Positions 53,980 through 64,000 are shown, counted from the first letter of the stretch. The stretch is DNA of 64,000 nucleotides from Limnovirga soli (GCF_013106755.1 NZ_WHPF01000003.1:62001-126000), one strand, 5' to 3'. Made by a program: numbers and translations. Notes: a model not told the origin generated them from the letters alone.

Positions 53980-54729
53980 ATGCCAAGATATTTTATGGAA
54001 CTGGCCTATAAAGGCACCCAATTCAGTGGCTTTCAGGTACAGGAAAATGCAATAACCATTCAATCATCCATTGAGCAAGCTTTACAGGTAATATTTAAAG
54101 CCGCAATACCACTAACAGGTTCATCCCGTACAGATGCTGGCGTACATGCCATGCAAAACTTTTTTCATTTCGATTTTGATTATATTATAACGCCCAAAAA
54201 CAAATACAACCTTAATGCTATTTTACCTGCAGATATTGCTATTACTGCATTTTACAAGGTAGAGCCACAACAGCATGCCCGGTTCGATGCGGTATCCCGG
54301 CACTATAAATATGTTATCTATAATCAAAAAAATCCTTTTCTCGAGCAAACGGGTTATTATTATCCCTTTGCGGTAAATACGCAGCTTTTACAAACCGCCG
54401 CACAAATGGTACAACACAATACCAATTTCACTGCATTTGCAAAACGCAATAGCCAGGTAAAAACATTTAATTGCCAGATTATGCAATCGCAATGGATGTT
54501 TAATGGCCCTGTTTTTGAATACCAGGTAGCCGCCAATCGTTTTTTACGGGGCATGGTACGTGCATTGGTAGCCACTATGTTACAGGTGGGTCGCGAAGCC
54601 ATAACTTTAAACGATTTTGAAGCCTTATTACACAATAAGCATAATAAGCAAGCCAATTTTGCAGCTCCGCCACAAGGCCTGTTTTTGCAGCAGGTAGCTT
54701 ATCCATTTACTTTAACACCTGTTGCCTGA
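53980..54729 (+). CDS. truA: tRNA pseudouridine(38-40) synthase
   Basis: 249 residues. YKGTQFSGFQVQ opens the fold; catalytic Asp is in GSSRTDAGVHAMQ; HYKYVIYNQKNPF and NRFLRGMVRALVATMLQVGR are conserved TruA blocks. It modifies uridines 38-40 in the tRNA anticodon arm. It directly follows the DUF4476 gene (6 bp) and is probably cotranscribed, though the functions appear unrelated. Confidence 0.95.
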   Translation: MPRYFMELAYKGTQFSGFQVQENAITIQSSIEQALQVIFKAAIPLTGSSRTDAGVHAMQNFFHFDFDYIITPKNKYNLNAILPADIAITAFYKVEPQQHARFDAVSRHYKYVIYNQKNPFLEQTGYYYPFAVNTQLLQTAAQMVQHNTNFTAFAKRNSQVKTFNCQIMQSQWMFNGPVFEYQVAANRFLRGMVRALVATMLQVGREAITLNDFEALLHNKHNKQANFAAPPQGLFLQQVAYPFTLTPVA

Positions 54730-55049
54730 TTTTTTTTATTAGCCAAACAGTAGTTTTTTATAGGAACCTTACTTGCGTCGCACACTTGTACGTTCGGATT
54801 AAATGGCATCATTCCATTAATTCTACAATAAAACCCTGGTTTTTAAAGTAAATGGTTAAAAATAATAATAAATACCTTGTGGTATTATTAAATGCCTATC
54901 TTCACCGCTGATATTAAGCTGTGTAAGCACACAGTATAAGATTGACAAAAATTTTTACTTCTACGCGGTAATAGTTTCTTCTTCTTTACGGTGCATTATT
55001 CTTAATTCAAAAAAGGTATCTCATTTATTAGTTAAAATTCATTTGATTT
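54730..55049. other. 320 bp leader region of the RRM protein gene
   Basis: It holds repeat copy 29 (54771-54791), a hairpin AATACC-TTGT-GGTATT at 54871-54886, and a second hairpin CTGTGT-AAGC-ACACAG at 54919-54934, then about 115 A/T-rich bases before 55050. A long structured leader would suit a cold-responsive RNA-binding protein; this is inferred. Confidence 0.5.
54771..54791 (+). repeat. Interspersed intergenic repeat, copy 29 (family A, GTTCGG block)
   Basis: Forward ACACTTG form followed by GTTCGG. Left box TTAGCCAAA (about 54739), right box ATGGCATCA. Confidence 0.9.
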
Positions 55050-55355
55050 ATGAACATTTATGTATCTAATTTAAGTTTTCGCATTACTGAAGAAGACTTA
55101 AGAAAACTGTTTGAGCAATACGGAGAAGTATCTTCTGCTAAGATTATTATGGACAGGGAAACCAACAGGTCTCGTGGTTTTGGATTTGTAGAAATGCCTT
55201 CTGAAGCCGCCGGCAAAGAAGCTATGCAAGCCCTTAACAACAAAGATGTTGAAGGTCGTAACATCGCTGTATCTGTAGCAAAAGAGAAATCTGAAAGAAG
55301 CAGTGATGGTGGCGGTGGTTATAGCCGTGGCCGTTCTGACAATAAAAGATGGTAG
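55050..55355 (+). CDS. RRM-domain RNA-binding protein
   Basis: 101 residues. One RNA recognition motif with RNP2 IYVSNL (3-8) and RNP1 RGFGFVEM (42-49), then a Gly/Ser/Arg tail (GGGGYSRGRSDNKRW). Such small proteins are present in several copies in Bacteroidota and bind A/U-rich RNA, with links to cold response and post-transcriptional control. It has a long leader and its own terminator, so it is an independent unit. Confidence 0.94.
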   Translation: MNIYVSNLSFRITEEDLRKLFEQYGEVSSAKIIMDRETNRSRGFGFVEMPSEAAGKEAMQALNNKDVEGRNIAVSVAKEKSERSSDGGGGYSRGRSDNKRW

Positions 55356-55377
55356 TAGCTTAACATATACTTTATCC

Positions 55378-55403
55378 AAGAGCCCTGTATGGGCTCTTTT
55401 TTT
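55378..55403 (+). terminator. Intrinsic terminator after the RRM gene
   Basis: AAGAGCCC (55378-55385), loop TGTAT, GGGCTCTT (55391-55398) and a T-run. It lies 23 bp after the stop. Confidence 0.88.
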
Positions 55404-55459
55404 ATGCCTTTATTTAAGATAAGTGTAGATAGGTTTTGTGTATTTTTTTGTTGCACAAA

Positions 55460-55494
55460 GTACCGAACGATGAACCGAGCGTGGCAAGTAAAGC
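55460..55494 (-). repeat. Interspersed intergenic repeat, copy 30 (family B)
   Basis: GTACCGAACGATGAACCGAG followed by CGTGGCAAGTAAAGC, then an outer box CTGCCGGCTAAC at about 55509. It shares its inner GAACCGAGCGTGGCAAGT with copy 18 and its outer CGATGAAC with copy 22. Confidence 0.78.
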
Positions 55495-55561
55495 TATATA
55501 GGTGTTTATCTGCCGGCTAACAAAAAATGGTATTGTAACTATTTAACCGACTAGTGGTATT

Positions 55562-57805
55562 TTAAAATGGAATACCCAGATTTATATAGGGCAATATTTT
55601 TTTAGACTGATCGCAATACATGGCGCTTACTTCTAATGGTCCCAATACAAAATTGTATCCCAGGGAAACGCTATAGCCCGATAAAAAACCAACACTGCTG
55701 TTTTTGTTGCTGCTTACAAAATCATAGTATGCCATATTTACTTTTCCCAGTAAAAACAAACTGCTATACATCTGATAACGCAAGCCCAGCTGCAAAGCGG
55801 CAACGCTGCTGGTGTTTATCATGCCTTCAGATAAACCGGCAAATGTTACCTGATTGCGAAATGTATTGGTTAATCCGCCAACAAAATAATCGTTTAACAC
55901 CCTTTGTTGCTGATTAAAATTGATGCTTGCCTGTAGTTGGGTAAAAAAGGTATATTTTTTAGAAAGCGGATAATAGTGTTCGTAGTTTAATTTGGTACGC
56001 AGGAAGTTATTGAAATAAAATCCCAGCGAATCCAGATTGCTAATGGGATACCCGTTTTTATAAAACGTAAGGTTTTGCCGCTGACTATATACATAGCCGG
56101 TTTCAATATCCAGCTTACTGCCTTTTTTAGGATACACCACATTGCTTAGAGTATTAAGCCTGATATAGGTATAACTGTTTATTAACCTGTTACTGCCTTT
56201 AAACTCGAACTGCGAAGTAATATTGGGTTTGTTATGAAAAGTTTCGAAACGGGTGCCAATGCCAAATGCCCATTTACGCCTGATAGTCCAATGTGTATTT
56301 ACATCTGCAACAATATAAGTTTGTTTGTACAGTCCATCTTTTGCAAAATCTTTATAGGTGGTAAAGCTTAGGCCCTCTGCTTTTAAACTGGCTGTAATGG
56401 CGAAGGTTTTAAACTTACCAAATACCTGAGTATGTTCTGCTTTTAAGCGCATATTCTCACCCACATTTACTGTCACAAGCGTTCTGGAATAAGGAGTTAC
56501 AAAATCTCTTGCAGTAATATTGCCAATAAGGCTAACACCTGTATTGCTGTTAAAATTTATGCCGAGTTTGGCAAATGTTAATGGATTTTCTTCTACATCA
56601 AAAACAATCTTACAAGATCCATCGGGTAGGGGTTGTAATGAATAGATTATTTTGTTGTAATAACGGGTGCCAAATGTTTTTCTTATTTGAGCAGATATTA
56701 CAGCGGGGGTATAGAATTTATTATTTTCAAACTGCATGCGGTGTAAAAAAAACGACTCATTGGTTTTGTTTAGACCGTTTATTTGATAGGCAGTAATTCT
56801 TACCGAATCTACACTTGGTAAGGTGCTTATAATTGGGCCTTGTTTACCATAAATTTTTGTAAGTGAGTCGGCAATATGTAGCAGTTTTGGGTAAACACTA
56901 TCACCAGTTTTTATGCCTTCTGCAATAATATCATCGCTGGAAGAAAAGCTGCCCATGTTGAAATTATCCAGGTTATGCGGAATATAGATATCGCACAATT
57001 TTTTTTCTTTGGCGGCATCTTCATCTTCTCTAAAAAAAGCTACCTGCAAAAGCACCTGAAATACATTGGTGATTTTTTCTTTGGGCAATAAACCACCTGA
57101 TACATTGCTTCCAATAACCAGATCGGCGCCCATAGCTTTTGCGTCTTTAACAGGGAAATTTCTTACCACCCCGCCATCAACAAATTTTCGGCCATTGTAA
57201 TTTACGGCTGTAAAAACGGAAGGGATGGCCATACTACTACGTACGGCTTGTACCAGCTCTCCTTTATCTAAAACAACACCTTCTCCGTTAGCAACATCTG
57301 TGGCAATGCATTTAAAAGATTTTGGCATTTTTGAAAAGTCTTTGATGGCATATACCGGAAAGAAAAATTCACTGAATTTGAGCCATAATTCTTCTGATTC
57401 CAATACACCACTTGGTAAACGGAAACCATGATTAACCCAGGGTAATTCAACAGCATATTTAAAATACTCCTCTTTTTCATCCATTGATAGTGAGCGCAAG
57501 GAAGCTGAATTGGAAAGCAATAAATCCCAGTCGATACTTTTGGCCATTTTTTCAATAGAGTCTGCAGTATAACCACTGGCATATAAAGCGCCGATTATAC
57601 TGCCCATACTGGTGCCTGTAACATAGTCTACCTGCAAACCCGCGGAATCAATTGCTTTTAAAATACCAATATGAGCCAACCCTTTGGCTCCACCGCCACT
57701 AAGTGTAAGTCCAATTTTTGGCCTGGTTTGGGCATTAAGTGTTATTGTGGCTATTACCAGCAATACTAATAAAATAAAGTACGCTTTTTTGAATTGGTTA
57801 GGCAT
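55562..57805 (-). CDS. Patatin-like phospholipase with C-terminal barrel
   Basis: 747 residues. Signal peptide about 1-25. The patatin domain (about 30-330) has the oxyanion loop GGGAKG (37-42), nucleophile Ser66 in GTSMG and the catalytic Asp in VDGGVVRNFPV near residue 212. A POTRA-like segment (about 335-410) and an outer-membrane beta-barrel (about 420-747, ending INLGIPF) follow. This is the layout of patatin proteins with a BamA-like barrel (PlpD-like). Lipid hydrolysis at the cell surface is likely but unproven. Confidence 0.92.
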   Translation of the reverse strand: MPNQFKKAYFILLVLLVIATITLNAQTRPKIGLTLSGGGAKGLAHIGILKAIDSAGLQVDYVTGTSMGSIIGALYASGYTADSIEKMAKSIDWDLLLSNSASLRSLSMDEKEEYFKYAVELPWVNHGFRLPSGVLESEELWLKFSEFFFPVYAIKDFSKMPKSFKCIATDVANGEGVVLDKGELVQAVRSSMAIPSVFTAVNYNGRKFVDGGVVRNFPVKDAKAMGADLVIGSNVSGGLLPKEKITNVFQVLLQVAFFREDEDAAKEKKLCDIYIPHNLDNFNMGSFSSSDDIIAEGIKTGDSVYPKLLHIADSLTKIYGKQGPIISTLPSVDSVRITAYQINGLNKTNESFFLHRMQFENNKFYTPAVISAQIRKTFGTRYYNKIIYSLQPLPDGSCKIVFDVEENPLTFAKLGINFNSNTGVSLIGNITARDFVTPYSRTLVTVNVGENMRLKAEHTQVFGKFKTFAITASLKAEGLSFTTYKDFAKDGLYKQTYIVADVNTHWTIRRKWAFGIGTRFETFHNKPNITSQFEFKGSNRLINSYTYIRLNTLSNVVYPKKGSKLDIETGYVYSQRQNLTFYKNGYPISNLDSLGFYFNNFLRTKLNYEHYYPLSKKYTFFTQLQASINFNQQQRVLNDYFVGGLTNTFRNQVTFAGLSEGMINTSSVAALQLGLRYQMYSSLFLLGKVNMAYYDFVSSNKNSSVGFLSGYSVSLGYNFVLGPLEVSAMYCDQSKKILPYINLGIPF

Positions 57806-57945
57806 GGTGTTTATATAGCAGTATGGTTATTTGTACAACCATAATTTGTTTTCCTGTATAAATGTACTGGTGAAAAATTAATTTCTGTTCTAATATAAGG
57901 TTAAGTTTCTGCTTTATAAAAACAGGGGGTTTTGTAATATTGCTT

Positions 57946-59184
57946 ATGCATAGAAAATTGGTGGTAAATATTGGTTGTCTTGCAAATGTGCGTCCTCAAA
58001 CCCAGCTGTTGAGAGGGGCTGCATTAAGCGAATTACCCTTGCTGAATAACGCATACCTATTTCTGGAAGATGGATTGATAGCAGCATTTGGTTCTATGCA
58101 AACAATAAGCGATGAATTATGGGCAAATGAAATAATTGATGCAGGTGGAGCCACTGTGCTGCCAGCCTGGTGCGATAGTCATACCCATCTTGTTTTTGCT
58201 GCCAGCAGAGAAGATGAATTTGTGCTTAAATTGAAAGGGGCTACCTATGCCGAAATAGCTGCTGCAGGTGGTGGTATATTAAATTCGGCTGCTAAATTAC
58301 AGAGTGCAGAGGAGGAGGCACTTTACACGGCTGCGTGGTTGCGATTACAGGAGCTGATGTTATTAGGTACAGGAGCAATAGAAATAAAAAGTGGTTATGG
58401 GTTATCAGTAGAAGCGGAATTAAAAATGTTGCGCGTTATTAAACGTTTAAAGGCCAATTCGCCCATACCTGTAAAAGCCACTTTTTTAGGGGCGCATGCA
58501 TTTCCCGAACTATTTAAAAATAATCAACAGGCATATGTTGACCTTATAATACAGGAGATGTTGCCTGCTATTGCAGCGGAAGAACTGGCAGATTATATTG
58601 ATGTTTTTTGTGAGCAAGGTTTTTTCTCAGTGCAACAAACCATACAAATATGTGAGGCAGGGAAACAGTATGGTCTATTGCCAAAATTGCATGTAAATCA
58701 GCTTAACAGTATAGGAGGTGTTGAAGCGGGTATTGCGCTGGGCGCTCTATCATTAGACCATTTGGAAACGATGACTGCGCAAGACATTTTGTTGTTATCT
58801 AATGCTGCTACAATTGGCACATTATTACCAACAGCTGCTTATTTTTTGCGCATGCCTTATCAGCCCGCAAGAGATTTAATTGATGCAGGATGTGCTATTG
58901 CCCTGGCTTCGGACTTTAATCCCGGTTCCTCGCCCAGCGGAAATATGAATATGGTAGTATCGATGAGTTGTATACAAATGAAAATGTTGCCCGAAGAAGC
59001 CATAAATGCGGCTACCTTAAATGGTGCCTATGCCATGGGGCTAGGCGATAGCTGCGGCAGTATTTCTGTTGGAAAGAAAGCGAATTTAATTTTTACAAAA
59101 CCCATTAACAGTATTGCCTATATTCCGTATGCTTTTGGTGCTAACTTAATAGACAGAGTAATGATTAATGGCAATTTTTTATAA
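57946..59184 (+). CDS. hutI: Imidazolonepropionase
   Basis: 412 residues from the ATG at 57946 (MHRKLVVN). HutI opens the imidazolone ring to give N-formimino-glutamate in histidine breakdown. The metal site shows in CDSHTHLVFA, and ATFLGAHAFPE, KLHVNQLNSIGG, LSLDHLE and SDFNPGSSPSGNM are the expected conserved blocks. hutG follows on the same strand after 231 bp that hold repeat copy 31. HutH and HutU are not in the window. Confidence 0.95.
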   Translation: MHRKLVVNIGCLANVRPQTQLLRGAALSELPLLNNAYLFLEDGLIAAFGSMQTISDELWANEIIDAGGATVLPAWCDSHTHLVFAASREDEFVLKLKGATYAEIAAAGGGILNSAAKLQSAEEEALYTAAWLRLQELMLLGTGAIEIKSGYGLSVEAELKMLRVIKRLKANSPIPVKATFLGAHAFPELFKNNQQAYVDLIIQEMLPAIAAEELADYIDVFCEQGFFSVQQTIQICEAGKQYGLLPKLHVNQLNSIGGVEAGIALGALSLDHLETMTAQDILLLSNAATIGTLLPTAAYFLRMPYQPARDLIDAGCAIALASDFNPGSSPSGNMNMVVSMSCIQMKMLPEEAINAATLNGAYAMGLGDSCGSISVGKKANLIFTKPINSIAYIPYAFGANLIDRVMINGNFL

Positions 59185-59251
59185 CCTGGCCTTTGAATTT
59201 TGCAAGCACTTTCCGGACTTAATTTTTTGTTTGTTGATGCTTGTTTTGAAC

Positions 59252-59272
59252 GTACAAGTGTGCGACGCAAGT
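59252..59272 (-). repeat. Interspersed intergenic repeat, copy 31 (family A)
   Basis: GAAC then GTACAAGTGTGCGACGCAAGT, AAAGC and outer box TAGCTGGGCCAAAA at about 59291. It lies between hutI and hutG. Confidence 0.93.
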
Positions 59273-59415
59273 AAAGCTATATATGTATTTTTTAGCTGGG
59301 CCAAAACAACAATTATTCTCCATTTTTTTATTCCCTTTTTACTAAAGAATATACATGTTTGTTTGGCGCAAATGGGGTATCTTCATAGTATACGATACAT
59401 CTAAAAGTTATTGCC

Positions 59416-60465
59416 ATGCAACACCTTAAAATTTATACCAAACAAGATATATTAAGTGTTACCCGTATTAGAAGATTTGAAACCAAATTAGGCGAAAGGG
59501 TTAGGGTTATTACTGATGCTACCAATATTGAACAATCCATTTCATCATCTCCTGCCAGGTTTGTTGTAATTGGTGTTCCCGAAGATATTGGCATTAAAGC
59601 CAATCTGGGAATTGGCGGTGCCGACAGTGCCTGGGTACCATTTTTACAGGCATTTTGCAATGTACAAAGCAATGATTTTTTAGAAGGCAGTGAAATTTTA
59701 TTACTGGGCCATTTCGATTTTTCTGAAGAAGCCCGCCTTATTGAAGCCAATGCCCAGAGTTATGAGGAGAAATGTGAGGCGTACCGGCATGCAGTAAATT
59801 TTATTGATAATGAATTGGAGAAACTGGTTAAAATTGTAACTGAACATAAAAAAATACCCATCATCATCGGTGGTGGTCATAACAATTCTTATCCTTGCAT
59901 AAAGGGCGCTGCCAAAGGTTTATGTAAAGCAGGGCTAATACCACTGGCACAAATTAATGCTATTAACCTGGATGCACATGCCGATTTCAGGCCACTCGAA
60001 GGCAGGCATAGTGGCAACGGGTTTAGATATGCTGATGAAGACGGATATCTTGAAAAATATTGTGTAATTGGCTTGCACGAAAACTATATTCCACAGAATT
60101 GCTGGATGGATATTGTCAATGATCCTTTTGTTGACGTGATAACTTTTGAAGATATTTTTCTACACGAAAAACGCTCCTTTATACAAGCCGTGGCACATGC
60201 GACCGGGTTTACCGATGATACCTATTGTGGTATTGAATTAGACCTGGATGCCATTGCAAATACATTAAGCAGTGCTGCTACACCCGTTGGCATTAGTGCC
60301 TTACATGCAAGGCAATACATCAATTTTGCCGCCAGCGATACCAAGGCAGCCTACCTGCATATTTGCGAAGGCGCTACCCGGCTGGATAATGGAAAAGAAG
60401 ACGATAGTACCGGCAAATTAATTAGCTATCTGGTTACCGATTTTGTAAAAATGCTAAATGCTTAA
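59416..60465 (+). CDS. hutG: Formimidoylglutamase (ureohydrolase family)
   Basis: 349 residues. All manganese ligands are present: His155 in GGGHNNS, Asp186-Ala-His188-Ala-Asp190, and Asp276/Asp278 in ELDLDAI. This contrasts with the degraded ureohydrolase-like protein at 19827. Position after hutI supports hydrolysis of N-formimino-glutamate to glutamate and formamide. GRHSGNGFRYA is a specificity-loop feature of this class. Confidence 0.92.
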   Translation: MQHLKIYTKQDILSVTRIRRFETKLGERVRVITDATNIEQSISSSPARFVVIGVPEDIGIKANLGIGGADSAWVPFLQAFCNVQSNDFLEGSEILLLGHFDFSEEARLIEANAQSYEEKCEAYRHAVNFIDNELEKLVKIVTEHKKIPIIIGGGHNNSYPCIKGAAKGLCKAGLIPLAQINAINLDAHADFRPLEGRHSGNGFRYADEDGYLEKYCVIGLHENYIPQNCWMDIVNDPFVDVITFEDIFLHEKRSFIQAVAHATGFTDDTYCGIELDLDAIANTLSSAATPVGISALHARQYINFAASDTKAAYLHICEGATRLDNGKEDDSTGKLISYLVTDFVKMLNA

Positions 60466-60520
60466 ATGCACCCTGATTTTTTGAATTGTTGGTACAAACT
60501 TATCAATGCTATTAGGCTTT

Positions 60521-60541
60521 ACTTGTGTCACTCACTTGTAC
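60521..60541 (+). repeat. Interspersed intergenic repeat, copy 32 (family C)
   Basis: ACTTGTGTCACTCACTTGTAC is written here as ACTTGTGTCAC then TCACTTGTAC; it has the same inner change as copy 5. GGCTTT precedes it and CGCGGCAAAA ends it. It lies between hutG and the rpoB terminator. Confidence 0.8.
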
Positions 60542-60633
60542 TGCAAATCTTTACGCGGCAAAATTAGTAATGCCATTGCTTGTAAGAAGTATAAAACATC
60601 CCTATCACCAATTTTCAAATTCACAAATCGCTA

Positions 60634-60666
60634 TAAAAAAAGGCTGTTTCTTTCGAAACAGCCTTT
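60634..60666 (-). terminator. Intrinsic terminator after rpoB
   Basis: Perfect 12-bp arms AAAGGCTGTTTC (60639-60650) and GAAACAGCCTTT (60655-60666) with a four-base loop, GAAA on the minus strand. On the minus strand a run of T follows, 22 bp after the rpoB stop. It marks the transcript end after rpoB. Confidence 0.9.
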
Positions 60667-60688
60667 ATATTTTGTAATCAAAAATTGA

Positions 60689-63600
60689 TTATTCAAATTT
60701 TAAATCTAAACCTAAGCCCCTTAATTCATGAACCAATACATTGAATGATTCAGGAATACCGGCTTTTGGAATATTATCACCTTTTACAATGGCTTCATAA
60801 GTCTTGGCACGACCAATGATATCATCAGATTTAAGTGTTAGCAATTCCTGCAAAATATTGGCAGCACCATAAGCTTCCAGTGCCCAAACCTCCATCTCAC
60901 CAAAACGCTGACCACCAAATTGTGCTTTACCACCCAAAGGCTGTTGTGTAATTAAACTGTATGGTCCGATAGAACGGGCATGCATTTTATCATCAACCAT
61001 GTGGTGAAGTTTAATGATATAGATAACACCTACAGTTGCTTTTTGGTCAAAACGCTCACCGGTTTCACCATCATACAAATAAGTGTGACCCATCGAAGGT
61101 ATACCAGCCTGATTACAATAATCAGCAATCTGGCCAACAGAAGCACCGTCAAAAATTGGGGTAGCAAATTTAACGCCCAGTTTCTTTGCTGTCCAGCCAA
61201 GAATGGTTTCGTAAATCTGACCAAGATTCATACGGGAAGGTACGCCCAACGGGTTTAACACAATGTCAACCGGTGTACCATCTTCCATAAAAGGCATATC
61301 TTCTGCACGTACAATTTTTGCAACAATACCCTTATTACCGTGGCGGCCCGCCATTTTATCACCCACTTTAAGTTTACGTTTTACAGCCAGATAAACTTTT
61401 GCAAGTTTTAATACACCGGCAGGTAATTCGTCACCAATGGAGATATTGAATTTCTCTCTTTTATAGCGGCCTAATTCTTCATTATACTTAATACTATAAT
61501 TGTGTAATAAAGTATTAATCAAATCATCTGTTTCTGCTTCTCCAGACCAACCTAATGGGTTAACATTCTGGTAGTCAATGGCGGCAAGATTTTTTTGATT
61601 GAATTTAGCAGACTTACCAATCAGCACTTCACCAAAATTATTGGTTACACCTGCTGAAGATTTATCTTTTAATAATGTTTGAAGCTTATTATGTAATAAT
61701 TCTTTTAGGTCTTCAACATTTTTCTCATGTACTTTTTCAATCTTTTCCAATTGTGCTTTCTCACGGATTTTACCGTTTTTATCTTTCTTGGCACGTTGGA
61801 ATAATTTTTTATCAATAACCACACCTTCTGTTCCGTTTGGCGCTTTTAAAGAGGCGTCTTTTGCATCACCTGCTTTATCACCAAAGATGGCACGTAACAA
61901 TTTTTCTTCCGGTGTAGGATCGCTTTCACCTTTTGGAGTGATTTTACCAATCAAGATATCGCCTTCACGAACCTGGGCACCAATACGGATAATTCCATGT
62001 TCATCCAAATCTTTAGTGGCTTCTTCAGAAACGTTTGGAATATCAGGAGTAAGTTCTTCTTCACCCAATTTGGTATCGCGAACCTCTAATTCATATTCAT
62101 CAATATGTATTGAGGTAAATAAATCTTCACGAACAACTTTTTCGCTAATTACAATCGCATCCTCAAAGTTGTATCCTTTCCAAGGCATAAATGCTACCTG
62201 CAGGTTACGGCCCAATGCCAGTTCACCGTCTTTTGTAGCATATCCTTCAGTAAGGAAATCGCCTTCCTGTACTTTCTGTCCTTTTTTAACAGCCGGACGA
62301 AGAATAATACAGGTTGATTGGTTCGTTTTAATAAACTTGGTTAACCTGTAAATAATCAGGTCCTCTTCAAAGCTGATCAAACGGTCAACATCATTTCTTT
62401 TATAACGAACATGAATTTCTTTAGAATCTACATATTCAACTACCCCATCACCCTCTGCGTGAATTTGAATACGGGCATCTCTGGCAGCTTTGCCTTCAAG
62501 ACCGGTACCTACAACAGGAGCTTCAGGGCGAATTAATGGAACAGCCTGACGTTGCATGTTTGATCCCATCAATGCACGGTTCGCATCATCATGCTCAAGG
62601 AAAGGAATCAATGAAGCACTCAAACCAACAATCTGGTTTGGCGCCACGTCCATGTATTCTACTTCACCTTTTTCTAATATCGGGAAATCACCTGTTTGGC
62701 GACTCACAATTCTGTCATCTACGAAGTTCCCGTCGCTGTCAACTTTTGAATTTGACTGTGCAATTTTGGCCGGGTCCTCTTCCTCTGCACTTAAATAAGT
62801 AAGTGCATTCATGTTCACTTTAGCCTCTTTTACTTTATGATAAGGTGTTTCAATAAAACCCATATCATTAATCTTTGCGTGAACGCAAAGTGTCGAAATC
62901 AATCCAATGTTTGGACCTTCAGGCGTTTCAATAGTACAAAGTCTGCCGTAGTGAGAATAGTGTACGTCACGAACCTCAAAACCGGCTCTTTCCCTGCTCA
63001 AACCTCCGGGTCCTAATGCAGAAATACGGCGTTTATGCGTAATTTCAGAAAGCGGATTCGTTTGATCTAAGAACTGAGATAACTGAGATGTACCAAAGAA
63101 AGAGTTGATAACCGAGGAAAGTGTTCTTGCATTAATCAAATCAACGGGAGTAAATACCTCATTATCACGTACGTTCATTCTTTCACGAATAGTTCTGGCC
63201 ATACGTGCCAAACCAACACCAAATTGAGCGTAAAGTTGTTCACCAACAGTACGTACACGGCGATTACTCAGGTGATCAATATCATCAATCTCTGCCTTAC
63301 CATTGGTTAAACGTACCAGATATTTGATGATTTCAATAATATCTTCTTTAGTAAGAACCTTATTGGTAAGTTTTTGAGTAACACCCAGTTTACGGTTAAT
63401 CTTATAACGACCAACTTCACCAAGATCATAACGCTTGTCGCTAAAGAATAATTTATCGATAATACCACGGGCAGTTTCATTATCAGGGGCATCTGCACCT
63501 CTTAACTGGCGGTAAATATGCTGTACAGCTTCTAATTCACTGTTTGAAGTATCTTTATTTAAGGTGTTGTATATAATGGCATAATCACCACCTACATCTT

Positions 63601-64000
63601 CCCTTTGTACAAAAATACTTTTAACATCCAGGTCTGCAATTGTTTCAATAGCGTCTTCATCAAGCACCGTATCACGCTCCATCACAATTTCGTTACGCTC
63701 AATGGAAACCACCTCTCCGGTGTCCTCATCCACAAAATCTTCTACCCAGGTTCTTAATACACGGGCAGCAAGTTTTTTATTCAGATGATGTTTAAGTGTT
63801 TTCTTATCAGCAGCCACTTCATCAGCCATTCCAAAAAGTTCCAATATATCTTTATCCGTTTCAAATCCAATGGAACGTAATAAAGTAGTTACAGGGAATT
63901 TTTTCTTACGGTCAATGTAAGCATACATCACATTATTAATGTCTGTTGCAAATTCCATCCAGGCACCTTTAAACGGAATTACCCTTGCAGAGTAAATCTT
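60689..64000 (-). CDS. rpoB: RNA polymerase beta subunit, 3' part
   Basis: About 1,104 residues lie in the window; the 5' end is beyond 64000, where the frame is still open ([14 protein letters not shown] at the edge). Clear beta blocks include [63 protein letters not shown] and [19 protein letters not shown]. The C-terminus [21 protein letters not shown], in two parts [11 protein letters not shown] and [10 protein letters not shown], is complete. A terminator and the convergent hutG follow, so rpoC is not adjacent, which is unusual. Confidence 0.97.
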   Translation of the reverse strand, partial: KIYSARVIPFKGAWMEFATDINNVMYAYIDRKKKFPVTTLLRSIGFETDKDILELFGMADEVAADKKTLKHHLNKKLAARVLRTWVEDFVDEDTGEVVSIERNEIVMERDTVLDEDAIETIADLDVKSIFVQREDVGGDYAIIYNTLNKDTSNSELEAVQHIYRQLRGADAPDNETARGIIDKLFFSDKRYDLGEVGRYKINRKLGVTQKLTNKVLTKEDIIEIIKYLVRLTNGKAEIDDIDHLSNRRVRTVGEQLYAQFGVGLARMARTIRERMNVRDNEVFTPVDLINARTLSSVINSFFGTSQLSQFLDQTNPLSEITHKRRISALGPGGLSRERAGFEVRDVHYSHYGRLCTIETPEGPNIGLISTLCVHAKINDMGFIETPYHKVKEAKVNMNALTYLSAEEEDPAKIAQSNSKVDSDGNFVDDRIVSRQTGDFPILEKGEVEYMDVAPNQIVGLSASLIPFLEHDDANRALMGSNMQRQAVPLIRPEAPVVGTGLEGKAARDARIQIHAEGDGVVEYVDSKEIHVRYKRNDVDRLISFEEDLIIYRLTKFIKTNQSTCIILRPAVKKGQKVQEGDFLTEGYATKDGELALGRNLQVAFMPWKGYNFEDAIVISEKVVREDLFTSIHIDEYELEVRDTKLGEEELTPDIPNVSEEATKDLDEHGIIRIGAQVREGDILIGKITPKGESDPTPEEKLLRAIFGDKAGDAKDASLKAPNGTEGVVIDKKLFQRAKKDKNGKIREKAQLEKIEKVHEKNVEDLKELLHNKLQTLLKDKSSAGVTNNFGEVLIGKSAKFNQKNLAAIDYQNVNPLGWSGEAETDDLINTLLHNYSIKYNEELGRYKREKFNISIGDELPAGVLKLAKVYLAVKRKLKVGDKMAGRHGNKGIVAKIVRAEDMPFMEDGTPVDIVLNPLGVPSRMNLGQIYETILGWTAKKLGVKFATPIFDGASVGQIADYCNQAGIPSMGHTYLYDGETGERFDQKATVGVIYIIKLHHMVDDKMHARSIGPYSLITQQPLGGKAQFGGQRFGEMEVWALEAYGAANILQELLTLKSDDIIGRAKTYEAIVKGDNIPKAGIPESFNVLVHELRGLGLDLKFE

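Overview
The window is a chromosomal segment of a Bacteroidota bacterium, most likely of the Chitinophagaceae or a close relative. This rests on several things: a zinc-ligand-poor L36 and S4, L17 with a long Ala-rich tail, secreted DUF4476 and DUF5916 proteins, an RRM RNA-binding protein, Crp/Fnr plus DinB-fold gene pairs, TAnnTTTG-type promoter boxes and weak Shine-Dalgarno signals. Assignment below phylum is inference. No rRNA, tRNA, transposase, integrase, phage gene or CRISPR array was seen. Nearly all genes are housekeeping or ordinary cell-envelope genes, and coding density is high.

Layout. 1-4032: end of the ribosomal protein/alpha operon (infA partial, rpmJ, rpsM, rpsK, rpsD, rpoA, rplQ) with its terminator. 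4206-8153: carA, a YigZ-family gene, ribD and prmC. 8167-9371: ExbD/ExbB proton-channel pair. 9640-17433: secreted orphans, an SPFH protein, pepT, a SlyD-type isomerase and a NamZ-type exo-muramidase. 17844-24402: SulP transporter, a ureohydrolase-like protein that has lost metal ligands, PBP4-type dacB, mutL. 24764-33396: two DUF5916 outer-membrane paralogues, glmS, an acetyltransferase and an XRE-S24 regulator. 33683-38943: rlmN, two pseudouridine synthases, 1-Cys peroxiredoxin, DNA polymerase IV. 39100-46671: Crp/Fnr regulator, DinB-fold proteins, thioesterase, murQ with an amino-sugar kinase, an asymmetric ABC-F ATPase, and a PdeM/HDAC-like overlapping pair. 47059-57805: M16 and M1 peptidases, a DUF4476 protein, truA, an RRM protein, a patatin-barrel protein. 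57946-60465: hutI and hutG. 60689-64000: 3' part of rpoB, which ends in a terminator with no rpoC behind it.

The most striking structure is not a gene. An intergenic repeat of roughly 80 bp, with core TTGCGTCGCAC followed by WCTTGTAC, occurs 32 times (plus one decayed copy) in 26 intergenic gaps and never inside a called gene. Copies are 16 in each orientation. Six gaps hold two copies in opposite orientation, and along the chromosome orientation alternates in 25 of 31 consecutive pairs. Sub-families look modular, swapping inner and outer blocks. The family resembles REP/BIME-type dispersed elements in behaviour but lacks a strong hairpin, and I cannot match it to a named family.

Functional links: NamZ, MurQ, the N-acetylglucosamine-kinase-like protein, GlmS and DacB all touch peptidoglycan turnover and amino-sugar supply. 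HutI and HutG are the last two steps of histidine degradation to glutamate. RlmN, the RluB-like and RluA-like enzymes and TruA modify rRNA or tRNA.
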